Of a stretch of 64,000 nucleotides of DNA, positions 27,564 to 35,686 are shown piece by piece. Each line of letters begins with the position of its first letter. Position 1 is the first letter of the stretch. Source of the stretch: Paenibacillus piri (GTDB lineage: Bacteria > Bacillota > Bacilli > Paenibacillales > NBRC-103111); contig NZ_SMRT01000001.1 of the NCBI RefSeq assembly GCF_004354045.1, positions 248,001-312,000 of the forward strand, in the 5' to 3' direction. Position numbers and translations under genes: made by a program. A model generated the notes under the pieces. It saw only the letters and a list, made by a program, of their open reading frames with translations, searched no databases and was not told where the DNA came from.

Positions 27564-29534
27564 ATGCCGGATTGGTCATATCATACATTATTCCGCCCGC
27601 TGCTGTTTCGGCTGCCCTCCGCCTGGGCGCGGGATTTTACGCTCAACGCGATGGGCGGGTTAAGCAGGCTGCCTGGCGGCAGTCTGGTCATCCGCACATT
27701 GGGGCATATGGAGACGGAACCGATTCTGGCAAGCGAGCTGGCCGGAATTTCGATTCCATACCCTGTCGGTTTGTCGGGCGGGCTGGATACTCGCGGCATC
27801 GCGCATCAGGCGCTGGCGCAGTTCGGGTTCGGCTTTATCGAGATCGGACCGATTACGGTCGAGGGGTCGGCTTCGAGCCGGCCGATTGTGCGCGATATTC
27901 CTAATGAAGCGATCATTTATCCGGACGACGGCATAAACGAAGGGCTGGAGAGCACGCTCCGGAGGATGCGGAAGCATCAGGGTCATTCCCTCCCGTTGCT
28001 GTTTCGCATCCGCAGCGCGCCGGGACTGGTGCCCGAGGAAGCGGTAAACGAGCAGCGGCTGCTGATGGAGCGGCTGGCGCCGTATGCGGCGGCCTTCTGT
28101 ATCGAGCTGCACGGCTGCTGCGCCGGCTCCGCCGAACGTACGGCCTCGTACCTGGAGGCGGTTCGCCAGACCGGGCGATCGCTGCCGGACGCGAAGCCGA
28201 TGCTGCTCTACATCACGCCGGATTACGCCGACTCCGAGCTGGAGTCGCTGCTCGACGCCTATCGGTTGGACGGGTGGGACGGGATCGTAATCGGCGATAT
28301 GATAAAAACGGATCAAGGATACGTGACCGGCATGGCGGGCAAGCCGCGCTGCATGGCGAAACTATCGCTGATCCGCAGACGCTGCGGCGCTTCGATCCCC
28401 GTCATTGCGGCAGCCGGGGTCCATGAGCCGCAGGATGCGCTGGATTTGAGAGAAGCGGGTGCGACTTATGTACAGCTGCACAGCGGCTTGGTCTACGCCG
28501 GTCCGGGACTGCCGAAGCGGGTCAACGAAGCGTTCATCTATGATCATATCCGCTCGTCCGTACAGCCTGACACGCCGTCCTTTTGGCTGCATTGGGGGTG
28601 GATGTGCCTGCTGGGCGTCGGCATGATCATCGGCGGTCTGTTGGCATGGATCATCGCAGCGACGAGCGTCGTGCTGCCGTATGATATTGCTTATCTCGGA
28701 ATGAGCGCCGGGACGCTGGAGGCGATCAACCCGTTCCTGCTGCCGTTCATGTCTCACGACCGGGTAACCTTGGCCGGAACGATGATCTCGATCGGCATTC
28801 TATACGTTCAGCTGTCCCGATATGGCTTGCGCAATGGGCTGCATTGGGCCAAAACAGCGCTCACGACCTCTTGTCTGGTCGGATTCAGCAGCTTTTTTCT
28901 TTACCTGGGCTACGGCTACCTGGACCCTCTGCATGCGCTGGCCGCGGCCGTGCTGCTGCCGATGTTCATATTATCGCTGCGAAAAAGCGCCGACCGGCCA
29001 TCTTCCGAACCGCCGAATGTGCGCAACGACAGCTTGTGGAAGCAGGCGCAGTGGGGCCAGCTTATGTTCGTCATACTTGGCTTCTCGTTGGCCGTCGGCG
29101 GGGTAGTTATTGCCGCTGTAGGCATAACGGATGTATTCGTGCCGCAGGATTTGGCGTTTCTATGCGCGTCGCCCGAAATGCTGGCGGCGATCAACGAGCG
29201 GCTGCTTCCCCTGATTGCCCATGATCGGGCGGGCTTTGGCGGCGCTTTGTTTGCCAACGCCCTGGCTATTTTGACGACGGCGCTGTGGGGCGTAAACCAG
29301 GGTCGCCGCTGGCTCTGGTGGACGTTTTTGCTCGGCGGCTTGCCCGGCTTTGCATCCGGCTTCAGCGTACATTGGCATATCGGCTACACGGATTTCGTTC
29401 ATTTGCTGCCCGCCTATTTCGCGTTCTGCCTTTATGTGCTAGGCTTGGTGCTGCTGTATCCGTATTTGATGAGCGGGAATGGAGACCGCAAACATACCGT
29501 CGCGGCCGACGAAGCCGCAGCTAATGGAGGATGA
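27564..29534 (+). CDS. dihydroorotate-dehydrogenase-like barrel fused to a duplicated membrane module
   Basis: A 656-residue protein. Residues ~1-340 follow the class 2 dihydroorotate dehydrogenase barrel (IPYPVGLSGGLDTRGIAHQAL, FGFGFIEIGPITVEG, IPVIAAAGVHEPQDALDLREAGA, VQLHSGLVYAGPGLPKRV). The usual DKNG lysine motif is DTRG and the substrate-binding SxPN loop is replaced by ELHGCCAGS, so ordinary catalysis is doubtful. The C-terminal ~310 residues are membrane-spanning and contain two copies of one module: VVLPYDIAYLGMSAGTLEAI / LPFMSHDRVTLAG and VFVPQDLAFLCASPEMLAAI / LPLIAHDRAGFGG. GGGAGG precedes ATG 27564. Function unknown; a membrane flavoprotein or sensor is possible. Confidence 0.8.
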   Translation: MPDWSYHTLFRPLLFRLPSAWARDFTLNAMGGLSRLPGGSLVIRTLGHMETEPILASELAGISIPYPVGLSGGLDTRGIAHQALAQFGFGFIEIGPITVEGSASSRPIVRDIPNEAIIYPDDGINEGLESTLRRMRKHQGHSLPLLFRIRSAPGLVPEEAVNEQRLLMERLAPYAAAFCIELHGCCAGSAERTASYLEAVRQTGRSLPDAKPMLLYITPDYADSELESLLDAYRLDGWDGIVIGDMIKTDQGYVTGMAGKPRCMAKLSLIRRRCGASIPVIAAAGVHEPQDALDLREAGATYVQLHSGLVYAGPGLPKRVNEAFIYDHIRSSVQPDTPSFWLHWGWMCLLGVGMIIGGLLAWIIAATSVVLPYDIAYLGMSAGTLEAINPFLLPFMSHDRVTLAGTMISIGILYVQLSRYGLRNGLHWAKTALTTSCLVGFSSFFLYLGYGYLDPLHALAAAVLLPMFILSLRKSADRPSSEPPNVRNDSLWKQAQWGQLMFVILGFSLAVGGVVIAAVGITDVFVPQDLAFLCASPEMLAAINERLLPLIAHDRAGFGGALFANALAILTTALWGVNQGRRWLWWTFLLGGLPGFASGFSVHWHIGYTDFVHLLPAYFAFCLYVLGLVLLYPYLMSGNGDRKHTVAADEAAANGG

Positions 29535-29793
29535 GGCCGGCCTGACGGAACGGGTGGTCGTTAATTGAAAGGAGCCGAAGACGGGCAGCAGCTTAACGAT
29601 GGAGGCTGTGGGGCGTGAACCAGTGCCGTCGCCGGCTCTTTGCTCGCGTCCGGCGCGTCTTGGGTTAGGCTGTCTGCTTGTACCGGCCAAGCCGTAATGG
29701 TATGCTGGAGGAAGCACGCGGGATTCCGTTTTGCATCAGCGCGGCTGCTCCAATCGAACGGAAGCTGAAAAATTCGAAGCAAGGGTGAGGATA

Positions 29794-30096
29794 ATGAGCA
29801 AATTCGGCATGTATGTTAAATTTACCGCGCACGCCGGGCAGCGCGACGCTCTAGCCAAGCTGTTATTGGAAAGCGCCGAATCGGCCAATGCGTTCGAGGA
29901 ATGCGAGCTGTATATTGTCAACATATCGGACACCGAGCCCGAAACCGTCTGGGTCACGGAGGTATGGAGCAACGAAGCGGCTCATGATGCATCGCTCGGC
30001 CTGGACGAAACGAAAGCGGCGATTCAACGGGCGATGCCGCTGATTGCCGGGGTAGAGCCGATTAAATTGCAGCCAATAGGCGGCAAAGGACTGTAA
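29794..30096 (+). CDS. antibiotic biosynthesis monooxygenase (ABM) domain protein
   Basis: A 100-residue single-domain ferredoxin-like fold protein: FGMYVKFTAHAGQRDALAKLL at the start and VWVTEVWSNEAAHDASL in the middle are typical of ABM/quinol monooxygenase-like proteins, which act as dimers. Substrate unknown. ATG 29794 follows GTGAGG. The open frame extends upstream without support. It is a stand-alone gene with its own terminator. Confidence 0.85.
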   Translation: MSKFGMYVKFTAHAGQRDALAKLLLESAESANAFEECELYIVNISDTEPETVWVTEVWSNEAAHDASLGLDETKAAIQRAMPLIAGVEPIKLQPIGGKGL

Positions 30097-30136
30097 TCTG
30101 GCATCCCTGTACGACATGACTTTAAAACGGCTAACC

Positions 30137-30177
30137 AACCTTCAAAACCGCACGGAACGCGGCTTCGAAGGTTTTTT
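30137..30177 (+). terminator. rho-independent terminator
   Basis: AACCTTC and GAAGGTT arms with an inner CCGC/GCGG pairing, followed by TTTTTT, 41 bp after the ABM gene. Confidence 0.8.
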
Positions 30178-30200
30178 GCCGTGATCCGGACAAATCCCGG

Positions 30201-30229
30201 TTGACAATGATAATGATAACCATTATCAT
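30201..30229 (+). promoter_or_regulatory. promoter overlapped by a Fur box
   Basis: TTGACA (30201-30206) and TATCAT (30224-30229) with a 17-bp spacer. GATAATGATAACCATTATC at 30209-30227 differs from the consensus 19-bp Fur box at a single position and covers the spacer and the -10 element. Iron-dependent repression of the following gene is the direct reading. Confidence 0.9.
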
Positions 30230-30456
30230 TTATTCATAAGCCGCGAGAACAACATAAATTGTTTGCCGGAGCGGTATCCCGGCTGGAGCATTGCCGGTCT
30301 TATTTACAAGACGATATTCTCAGGCTATGAGCATCGCCGGTTCCGGCTATCGATCCGTGCAGCTTACATAGATTCGCGTAATATCCGAACCTCCGTTTTG
30401 AACAAGCCTGCGATACCGTATTTTTGCGATAATTTTTACATATGCCTAAGAAGCTG

Positions 30457-30514
30457 GTTTTGCCCTGGCAAAACTCAGCCAAGCCTACGAAGAAAGTTTT
30501 CCTGCGGAAAACTT
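30457..30514 (+). promoter_or_regulatory. two perfect hairpins in the long 5' leader
   Basis: GTTTTGCC-CT-GGCAAAAC (30457-30474) and AAGTTTTCC-TGC-GGAAAACTT (30494-30514). The second ends directly at the GGAGGAGG ribosome site. The leader from the Fur promoter to the start codon is about 290 nt and has no credible gene. Translational control is possible. Confidence 0.6.
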
Positions 30515-30529
30515 GGAGGAGGAACGAAC

Positions 30530-30841
30530 ATGCCTGCAATTTTAGTGGTAGGGGCCGATCATTTGGGGAATATGCCGGAGCAGCTCGCTTCCATCGGATT
30601 TGACGAGGTCATGCATATGACCGGACGCAAATGCCAATCGGTCCGCAAAGGGATTCCGGACAAGGTCGATGCCGTGCTGGTGCTGACCGATTATATCAAT
30701 CACAACCTGACCAAGGTGATCAAACAGCAGGCGAAGGAACAGGAGCTGCCGATTTATTATGCCAAGCGCTCCTGGTGCTCGGTGCAAAAAGCTTTATGCT
30801 CCTGCTCCCATGAATGCGAATGGGCAAGGCAGAAGCAGTGA
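30530..30841 (+). CDS. DUF2325 domain protein under Fur control
   Basis: A 103-residue protein matching DUF2325 closely: ILVVGADHLGNMPEQLASIGF, HMTGRKCQSVRKGIP, DAVLVLTDYINHNLTKVI and IYYAKRSWCSVQKAL. The family's biochemical role is unknown. The C-terminus is cysteine-rich (CSCSHECEW). ATG 30530 follows GGAGGAGG; the frame continues upstream into the leader without a ribosome site. The stop codon TGA lies inside the first bases of repeat copy C, so the insertion may have set the present C-terminus. The upstream Fur box suggests a role in iron limitation. Confidence 0.9.
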   Translation: MPAILVVGADHLGNMPEQLASIGFDEVMHMTGRKCQSVRKGIPDKVDAVLVLTDYINHNLTKVIKQQAKEQELPIYYAKRSWCSVQKALCSCSHECEWARQKQ

Positions 30842-30951
30842 ACTCGTTCAGCTTTGCTGAACATCGGGGAATCAGATGGGAATACCCCACCTGATTCAAG
30901 GCCCACCTTAGAGGTGGGGGTCTTAACCCGATAAAGTCGTAATCGGATAAA
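30838..30951 (-). repeat. multi-hairpin repeat, copy C (114 bp)
   Basis: Same element as at 8069, with a 3-bp deletion in the GGGGACTCTACCCC hairpin loop (GGGAATACCCC here). Its GTGAAC end provides the TGA stop of the DUF2325 gene. Confidence 0.85.
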
Positions 30952-30987
30952 AGAATAATCGCATGAATAACCCGCACAATCAGCCGG

Positions 30988-31033
30988 CCGAACAGCCCGA
31001 CACCAGCCATCCGAACAGCCGGACACCAGTCAT
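30988..31033 (+). repeat. 23-bp tandem repeat
   Basis: CCGAACAGCCCGACACCAGC and CCGAACAGCCGGACACCAGT units repeat head to tail at 30988 and 31011, with degenerate CCGAAC/CAGCC fragments continuing to about 31070. Confidence 0.7.
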
Positions 31034-31156
31034 CCGAACCGCCAGCCAATTAGCCGACCGAACAGCCGGATAACATGCGGCTCATCATATCGGCGCCTTG
31101 CAGGTCCCGGAAAGGCAGCCGGAGCTTGCTCTCGTTAATGATTAACCATGATGTCA

Positions 31157-31579
31157 TTACTGCAATTTCGCAATCGAGAACACATGATGCTTCTCAAAAT
31201 CGCGAACGATATCGAGAGGCAGCAGCTGGCGCAGCCGGCCGCGGTCGGCCCATTCAAACGCCGTATGCTCCTCGGACAACGTCACATCGTCGCGCTCGCT
31301 TCTGCACAGATAGGTGAACAGCACGAGCTGTCTGGCCGGATCGGTGATGAAGGTAGCGGCATACAGCAGCTGCTCCACCCGGATATCAAGCCCGGTTTCT
31401 TCCTTCGTTTCCCGTACCAGCGCTGTTTCCAGCTCCTCGCCGAACTCGATTTTTCCACCGGCGCATTCCCAGGTGCCTCCGCCGACCGCGTCGCTCTCCG
31501 AACGTTTTATAATCAGTATCTTCCCTTTATGCAAAACAATGCCCTTTACGGCAACAACGATCTGATTCCGCTTTTGCAT
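31157..31579 (-). CDS. Nudix hydrolase
   Basis: A 140-residue Nudix enzyme. The Nudix box is GGKIEFGEELETALVRE followed by KEETGL, and the core starts RNQIVVAVKGIVLHKGK. ATG at 31579 is preceded by GGGGGAGGG on the minus strand; upstream in-frame sequence belongs to the AraC gene region. It lies 29 bp after the AraC gene on the same strand and may be co-transcribed. The substrate is unknown, perhaps an oxidised nucleotide or a nucleotide sugar. Confidence 0.88.
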   Translation of the reverse strand: MQKRNQIVVAVKGIVLHKGKILIIKRSESDAVGGGTWECAGGKIEFGEELETALVRETKEETGLDIRVEQLLYAATFITDPARQLVLFTYLCRSERDDVTLSEEHTAFEWADRGRLRQLLPLDIVRDFEKHHVFSIAKLQ

Positions 31580-31608
31580 CTTAATGGCCCTCCCCCTGAT
31601 TTTTGAAT

Positions 31609-32478
31609 TCAACGCGGGATCGTGAATGATAAGGTTCGGTACTGCAGCGGCGTGTAGCCGGTAATCTTTTTGAACAGCCGGCAAAAGTACGAAAAATTGG
31701 CAATCCCGACCTGGATACCGACCTGCTCGATCGGGAGCGATTCGGTGTTCAGCAGCCAGCAGGCTTGGCGAATGCGGCGGGACATCAGATAATCGGTAAT
31801 GCTGCTGCCGGTTTCGGAGCTGAACAGATGAGAGACGTGATGCTTGGACAAATGAAGCTCCTTCGCTAATTTATCGAGATCGAACGGCGTGGTGTAGTTG
31901 GCTTCGATCCACTGCATAATTTTTTCTGAATGCCGCTCGGGACGCGCTGCCGCGCTGTCCGTTTGCGCTTGCTCGCGCCACAGGCTGCGAATGCAGTCGA
32001 GCACCTGGATCGTCATCATCGTGGCGGCTTCGTAATACTCGGCGTCCGTAAGCGTCAGGTTTTTGCTCTTAAAATGGCTGATGATTTGCATAATATAGGC
32101 TTCCGCCGCCCCGGTCGAAACGACCTGATTGGTCAAGTTACCTTTCCATAAATATTCGAAAAAACGGTTCGCGGCGGGAAACATCCGCAATGCGGCGACC
32201 AGCACGGTTGGCTCGAATTTAAGAATCGTACGTTCATATGGCGAATCCTCGCTCGCCTCAAAATGTACCCGGTGCAGTTGAAAGGGCTGGAGGCAGAGAA
32301 GGCTGCCGGCTTCCAGATGGTACATTTTCTGATTCAAAACGGCATGTCCTCGTCCGCGGTGGATGAGCAGCAGCTCGATCCCCTGATGGTAATGATAAAA
32401 GCCTTTATAGCTCTCGCTATAGTCTCGATAAACCAAATAAAACGGATTTTTATCCAATTGGAACTGTGCCAGCAGCAT
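31609..32478 (-). CDS. AraC-family transcription regulator with cupin sensor
   Basis: A 289-residue regulator: N-terminal cupin (YHYHQGIELLLIHRGRGHAVL, LCLQPFQLHRVHF) for ligand binding and a C-terminal two-helix-turn-helix domain (DLDKLAKELHLSKHHVSHLF; IEQVGIQVGIANFSYFCRLF). ATG 32478 has GGGGGG about 8 nt upstream and is preferred over the ATG 24 bases earlier. Typical of sugar-responsive regulators in Paenibacillus, but no sugar operon is adjacent; its target is unclear. Confidence 0.9.
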   Translation of the reverse strand: MLLAQFQLDKNPFYLVYRDYSESYKGFYHYHQGIELLLIHRGRGHAVLNQKMYHLEAGSLLCLQPFQLHRVHFEASEDSPYERTILKFEPTVLVAALRMFPAANRFFEYLWKGNLTNQVVSTGAAEAYIMQIISHFKSKNLTLTDAEYYEAATMMTIQVLDCIRSLWREQAQTDSAAARPERHSEKIMQWIEANYTTPFDLDKLAKELHLSKHHVSHLFSSETGSSITDYLMSRRIRQACWLLNTESLPIEQVGIQVGIANFSYFCRLFKKITGYTPLQYRTLSFTIPR

Positions 32479-32684
32479 CGGCAGCGCCCCCCTTTCGGTC
32501 ATATCGCAAACACCGCAATACAGTGCTATTTTGACACAATCAAATATAACTGTAAAATTTTATTTTTTGCTATGGTTATGATATCTTCGCACTGGTTCCA
32601 AAACTGCATCCGTACGTATTAGCACCGAGTTGTGGAAAAGGGCGGCAGGGCTGTGCGATCAATATCCAAAAGGGGACGAATCGT

Positions 32685-33026
32685 ATGACGACAACGGTAC
32701 AAGATTTGGTAACGGATGCTGAGTACAATCGTATTTTGGATGGGGTTAACGATTTATTGAAGGAGACGTACCATATTCCGGACAGCAAATCGGCCTGGAT
32801 TTTGAATCAAAGCCACGACAGGGTGGACGATTATTTGTTCGACTATGCTTCCTATCTGGAGTTTGTCAGAGAGACGCGCAATTATATAAGGGATACGTTT
32901 GAAAATCAGTTTCATCAAAAGGTGGAGCTGGAGCCGGAGCAGACCAACCGGATGATTAACGATGCGGCGGCCTGGGTAGCGTTCGAATGCGTCAGATGCT
33001 ATTTTGAAAAGCGGCTGTGGAAATAG
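32685..33026 (+). CDS. hypothetical protein
   Basis: A 113-residue acidic, soluble, probably helical protein (DAEYNRILDGVNDLLKETYH, WVAFECVRCYFEKRLWK). No known domain recognised. It has a real ribosome site (AGGGG, 8-9 nt before ATG), codon use like its neighbours, and its own terminator, so it is very likely expressed. Confidence 0.7.
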   Translation: MTTTVQDLVTDAEYNRILDGVNDLLKETYHIPDSKSAWILNQSHDRVDDYLFDYASYLEFVRETRNYIRDTFENQFHQKVELEPEQTNRMINDAAAWVAFECVRCYFEKRLWK

Positions 33027-33062
33027 CGCGTCGCGCTTCCCGCGGCAGCGGCCGGCTTCCGG

Positions 33063-33101
33063 AAAACCTCACTCTCCGCAATGGCGGCGAGCGAGGTTTT
33101 T
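33063..33101. terminator. terminator after the hypothetical gene
   Basis: AAAACCTC/GAGGTTTT stem enclosing an inner CCGC-AATG-GCGG hairpin, with TTTTT on the plus strand and a complementary A-run that makes it potentially bidirectional. Confidence 0.75.
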
Positions 33102-33105
33102 GGCG

Positions 33106-33222
33106 TTTATCCGATTACGACTTAATCGGGTTAAGACCCCCACCTCTAAGGTGGGCCTTGAATCAGGTGGGGTAGAGTCCCCATCTGATTCCCCGATGTT
33201 CAGCAAAGTTGAACGAGTTCAC
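33106..33222 (+). repeat. 117-bp multi-hairpin repeat, copy D (opposite orientation)
   Basis: Starts TTTATCCGATTACGAC and ends GAACGAGTTCAC on the plus strand, the only copy in this orientation. Its GTGAAC end (minus strand) supplies the TGA stop of the GH26-like gene. Together with copy E it brackets that gene as inverted repeats. Confidence 0.85.
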
Positions 33223-34799
33223 TTCGGCAGCGGAACGCTCGTTTCCGCGAGCTTTTCCATGCTCCGGCCGAACGCCGCAATCGTCAGCGGCCGGTTCGGA
33301 TCGAGCTTGGCGAAGTCCAGCTCAATCTCCCATGGCAGCTCGTAGGCCATTCCGAGCAGCTTGCCGGCTTGATAATAGCCGACGGCGAACGGCTGCTTGC
33401 TCTGCGGGAAGGAAATGCGGGTGAACAGCTTGCGCTTACCGTCCGTCCGGGCCGCCTGCGACCAGAGGATGTAGGCGATGTTTTCCCCGGTCCGCGCCCC
33501 TGGCTCGACACGGGACAAGTACAGGTCGTGCTGGATCGAGCGTTTGTAGAGCAGATCGGCGAATGGATTTTCACCCAGATCGTAGACCGCTTCCATTTTG
33601 TTGCGCAGCGCGCGCTCCTTGCCGAAGTTAAAATAGGTGACCGCCTTTACGCGCGGGTACATCCGTGTTAAATAGCCGTACAGATCGCCGAGCTGGCCTT
33701 CCGCCCAGCGCTCGTAGCTTTGATTGGTCGCCAGATTATAATGCGAGACGCCTCCTTCGGAGATCATGATCGGCTTGCCGGGAAATTTGCCGCTTAACGG
33801 CTGGAACGATTGTAGAAATCCGCTCTTGTCATCAGCCTTTTCGCCGGGGCCTCCGGTCGCGTAGAGCGAATAACCGATCCAGTCGACATATTCGTCGCCC
33901 GGATAATATTCGTCAATGTTGTCCATCGGCATGAAATTGGGCGACCAGACCATCGCCACATTCGGCGCCTCTTCTTTCATGATGTTATGAATAAGGCGAA
34001 ATTTCTCGATATATTTGCCGGGGTCGCCATGCCAGGGGACCCAGCCTCCGTTCATTTCCGAAGCGTAACGCAAAAACACGGGAATACCGGACGCTTTGGC
34101 CTCCCGTGCAAACGTGCGCACATACTCGTCGTCCTGCACATCGTCAAGCCCGTAGCGGGGCTCCCAGCCGATTTGCAGGGCGCCGCCGAGAGCCTTTACC
34201 GTTTCGGCCGTTTTGAGCGGAAAGTAAGAGACCGGGTCGGACTGCACCTTGCGCCATCCGACATACGACAAGTATATCGCGTGCCGCCGGCCGTAGACTT
34301 GCTCAATGTTGTTCATATTGAAGCCGACCCGCTTGTCGGCGCCGAGCATCCCCAGGTAGACGCCGGAGAGCGGCTCGAATTTGGCCAGCGGCCGGGATTC
34401 GCCTGCCGGGACGCTGATATACGGTTCCATTGCAACCGCTTGCAGTTCGACGCCGGCCGGCTCGAATACGGCCGGCGCTTCACCGGACGAATCGCGGGCG
34501 GCGTACTGTCTGCCCAGCTCATCCGCGGCGCTCGCCGAATCTTGCTCGCCGACGCTGCGCAAATAGGCCGCCTTGCGGCTGGCCAAGTCGGCCGCCTGAC
34601 GCCATTCGCTGCGGGCGGCCGCATCCGCCAGCTGACGCTCCCAATAAGCTAACGCCGGATGCATCGGCTCGGGTTCGTTTGCCGCCGCGGGCTTGGTTCG
34701 GGCGAGCGTATCGGTGTCGAGCCGCAGCTGGAGCGCGTAAATAGCGGCTCCGATCAGCAAGCAGGAGAACAACACGATAAAGCGACTCATCGTTCTCAT
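33219..34799 (-). CDS. GH26-like (beta-mannanase-type) membrane-anchored hydrolase
   Basis: A 526-residue protein with an N-terminal membrane anchor (FIVLFSCLLIGAAIYALQL), an ~110-residue Ala-rich helical linker, and a C-terminal TIM-barrel resembling glycoside hydrolase family 26. Catalytic candidates are Glu248 in LRYASEMNGGWVPW (acid/base) and Glu348 in MISEGGVSHYN (nucleophile). It would act outside the cell on a beta-mannan or similar polysaccharide. ATG 34799 is chosen over 34790 because AGGGGGA is upstream; an ATG at 34841 lies inside repeat copy E. The gene is flanked by inverted copies of the 117-bp repeat. Confidence 0.8.
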   Translation of the reverse strand: MRTMSRFIVLFSCLLIGAAIYALQLRLDTDTLARTKPAAANEPEPMHPALAYWERQLADAAARSEWRQAADLASRKAAYLRSVGEQDSASAADELGRQYAARDSSGEAPAVFEPAGVELQAVAMEPYISVPAGESRPLAKFEPLSGVYLGMLGADKRVGFNMNNIEQVYGRRHAIYLSYVGWRKVQSDPVSYFPLKTAETVKALGGALQIGWEPRYGLDDVQDDEYVRTFAREAKASGIPVFLRYASEMNGGWVPWHGDPGKYIEKFRLIHNIMKEEAPNVAMVWSPNFMPMDNIDEYYPGDEYVDWIGYSLYATGGPGEKADDKSGFLQSFQPLSGKFPGKPIMISEGGVSHYNLATNQSYERWAEGQLGDLYGYLTRMYPRVKAVTYFNFGKERALRNKMEAVYDLGENPFADLLYKRSIQHDLYLSRVEPGARTGENIAYILWSQAARTDGKRKLFTRISFPQSKQPFAVGYYQAGKLLGMAYELPWEIELDFAKLDPNRPLTIAAFGRSMEKLAETSVPLPK

Positions 34800-34824
34800 T
34801 GGATGACAGTTCCCCCTAAACGTA

Positions 34825-34941
34825 GTGAACTCGTTCAGCATAGCTGAACATCGGGGAATCAGATGGGGACTCTACCCCACCTGATTCAAGGCCCACCTTA
34901 GAGGTGGGAGTCTTAACCCGATAAAGTCGTAATCGGATAAA
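34825..34941 (-). repeat. 117-bp multi-hairpin repeat, copy E
   Basis: Located 25 bp upstream of the GH26-like gene start, in the opposite orientation to copy D. Its GAACTCG end points toward the gene. Confidence 0.85.
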
Positions 34942-35098
34942 GGACATGTTTCGGTACAGGATCATGCGGCAAGCGGAAGGTGCGAAAGCCCATAAAAGAG
35001 GAGGGAAGGAAGGGATAATAAAAAAACCCCTATCCGTTGAAGGGGCAGACTGTTGGCATCATTGAACCTATGCGATACGCTTTCGCACAAATATGCGG

Positions 35099-35473
35099 CT
35101 ATTCGTTGTTGATCATGCGTTCGGCACGTACAAAGGCGATGAAACGTTTGGCTTCCTCGGGCGTCAATTTTTTACCGTCGATCGTCAAAGCGAATTTATC
35201 AAGGATGCTGCCGTCCGATAGCTCGAGACTGTCGACAAAATCGCGAACCTCCTCATCCAGCACGCCTTGGGGATCGTTCGTTCGGCCGACCAGGTAATCG
35301 ATAGACACGTTAAATAAATTGGCAATTTTGACAATGGTATCATAATCGGGCTCTCTTCTGTTGTTCTCGTAATGGGACAAAGAAGCGCGCGTTATGCCGA
35401 GTTTCTTGGACAATTCCTCTTGCGTCAGAAACTGCTTTTCTCGAAGTGACGCTATCCGTTCCCCGTATTTCAT
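35099..35473 (-). CDS. XRE-family regulator (HTH_3)
   Basis: A 124-residue DNA-binding protein: HTH at residues 1-65 (IASLREKQFLTQEELSKKL, GITRASLSHYENNRREPDYDT, SIDYLVG) and a C-terminal extension (SLELSDGSILDKFALTIDGK, LTPEEAKRFIAFVRAERM) of the kind that mediates dimerisation in SinR/SlrR-like proteins. ATG 35473 follows GGGGGA at normal distance. Its own promoter region contains a GATAC-N5-GTATC palindrome, so it is probably autoregulated. The recognition helix is almost identical to that of the smaller XRE protein at 36325. Confidence 0.92.
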   Translation of the reverse strand: MKYGERIASLREKQFLTQEELSKKLGITRASLSHYENNRREPDYDTIVKIANLFNVSIDYLVGRTNDPQGVLDEEVRDFVDSLELSDGSILDKFALTIDGKKLTPEEAKRFIAFVRAERMINNE

Positions 35474-35580
35474 AATGTTTATTCCCCCAATCATTCCATC
35501 GTTGTTGTCGTTTTGCCGAGTACCTGTTTGCCAATGGCCATCGTTTCCGGCATTATTTTGTTAAATTACGCATTCTCCAC

Positions 35581-35618
35581 TTGACACGATACGTTATGTA
35601 TCATATTTTTGTTATAAT
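35581..35618 (+). promoter_or_regulatory. divergent promoter with GATAC-N5-GTATC operator
   Basis: TTGACA at 35581-35586 is followed by operator GATACGTTATGTATC (35588-35602) and then TATTTT/TATAAT at 35604-35618. A half-site AATGTATC lies at 35645-35652. The region separates the XRE gene (minus) from the gene at 35687 (plus), so a bound repressor could control both. Confidence 0.7.
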
Positions 35619-35686
35619 GAATGCAATTTTGTGATTTTTAACACAATGTATCATGCTACTACTTATTTTACATAAAAAAACGGCAT

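Noticed and set aside
34800..34841. start of the GH26-like gene at ATG 34841
   Set aside because: That ATG lies inside repeat copy E and has no ribosome site; 34799 is preceded by AGGGGGA.
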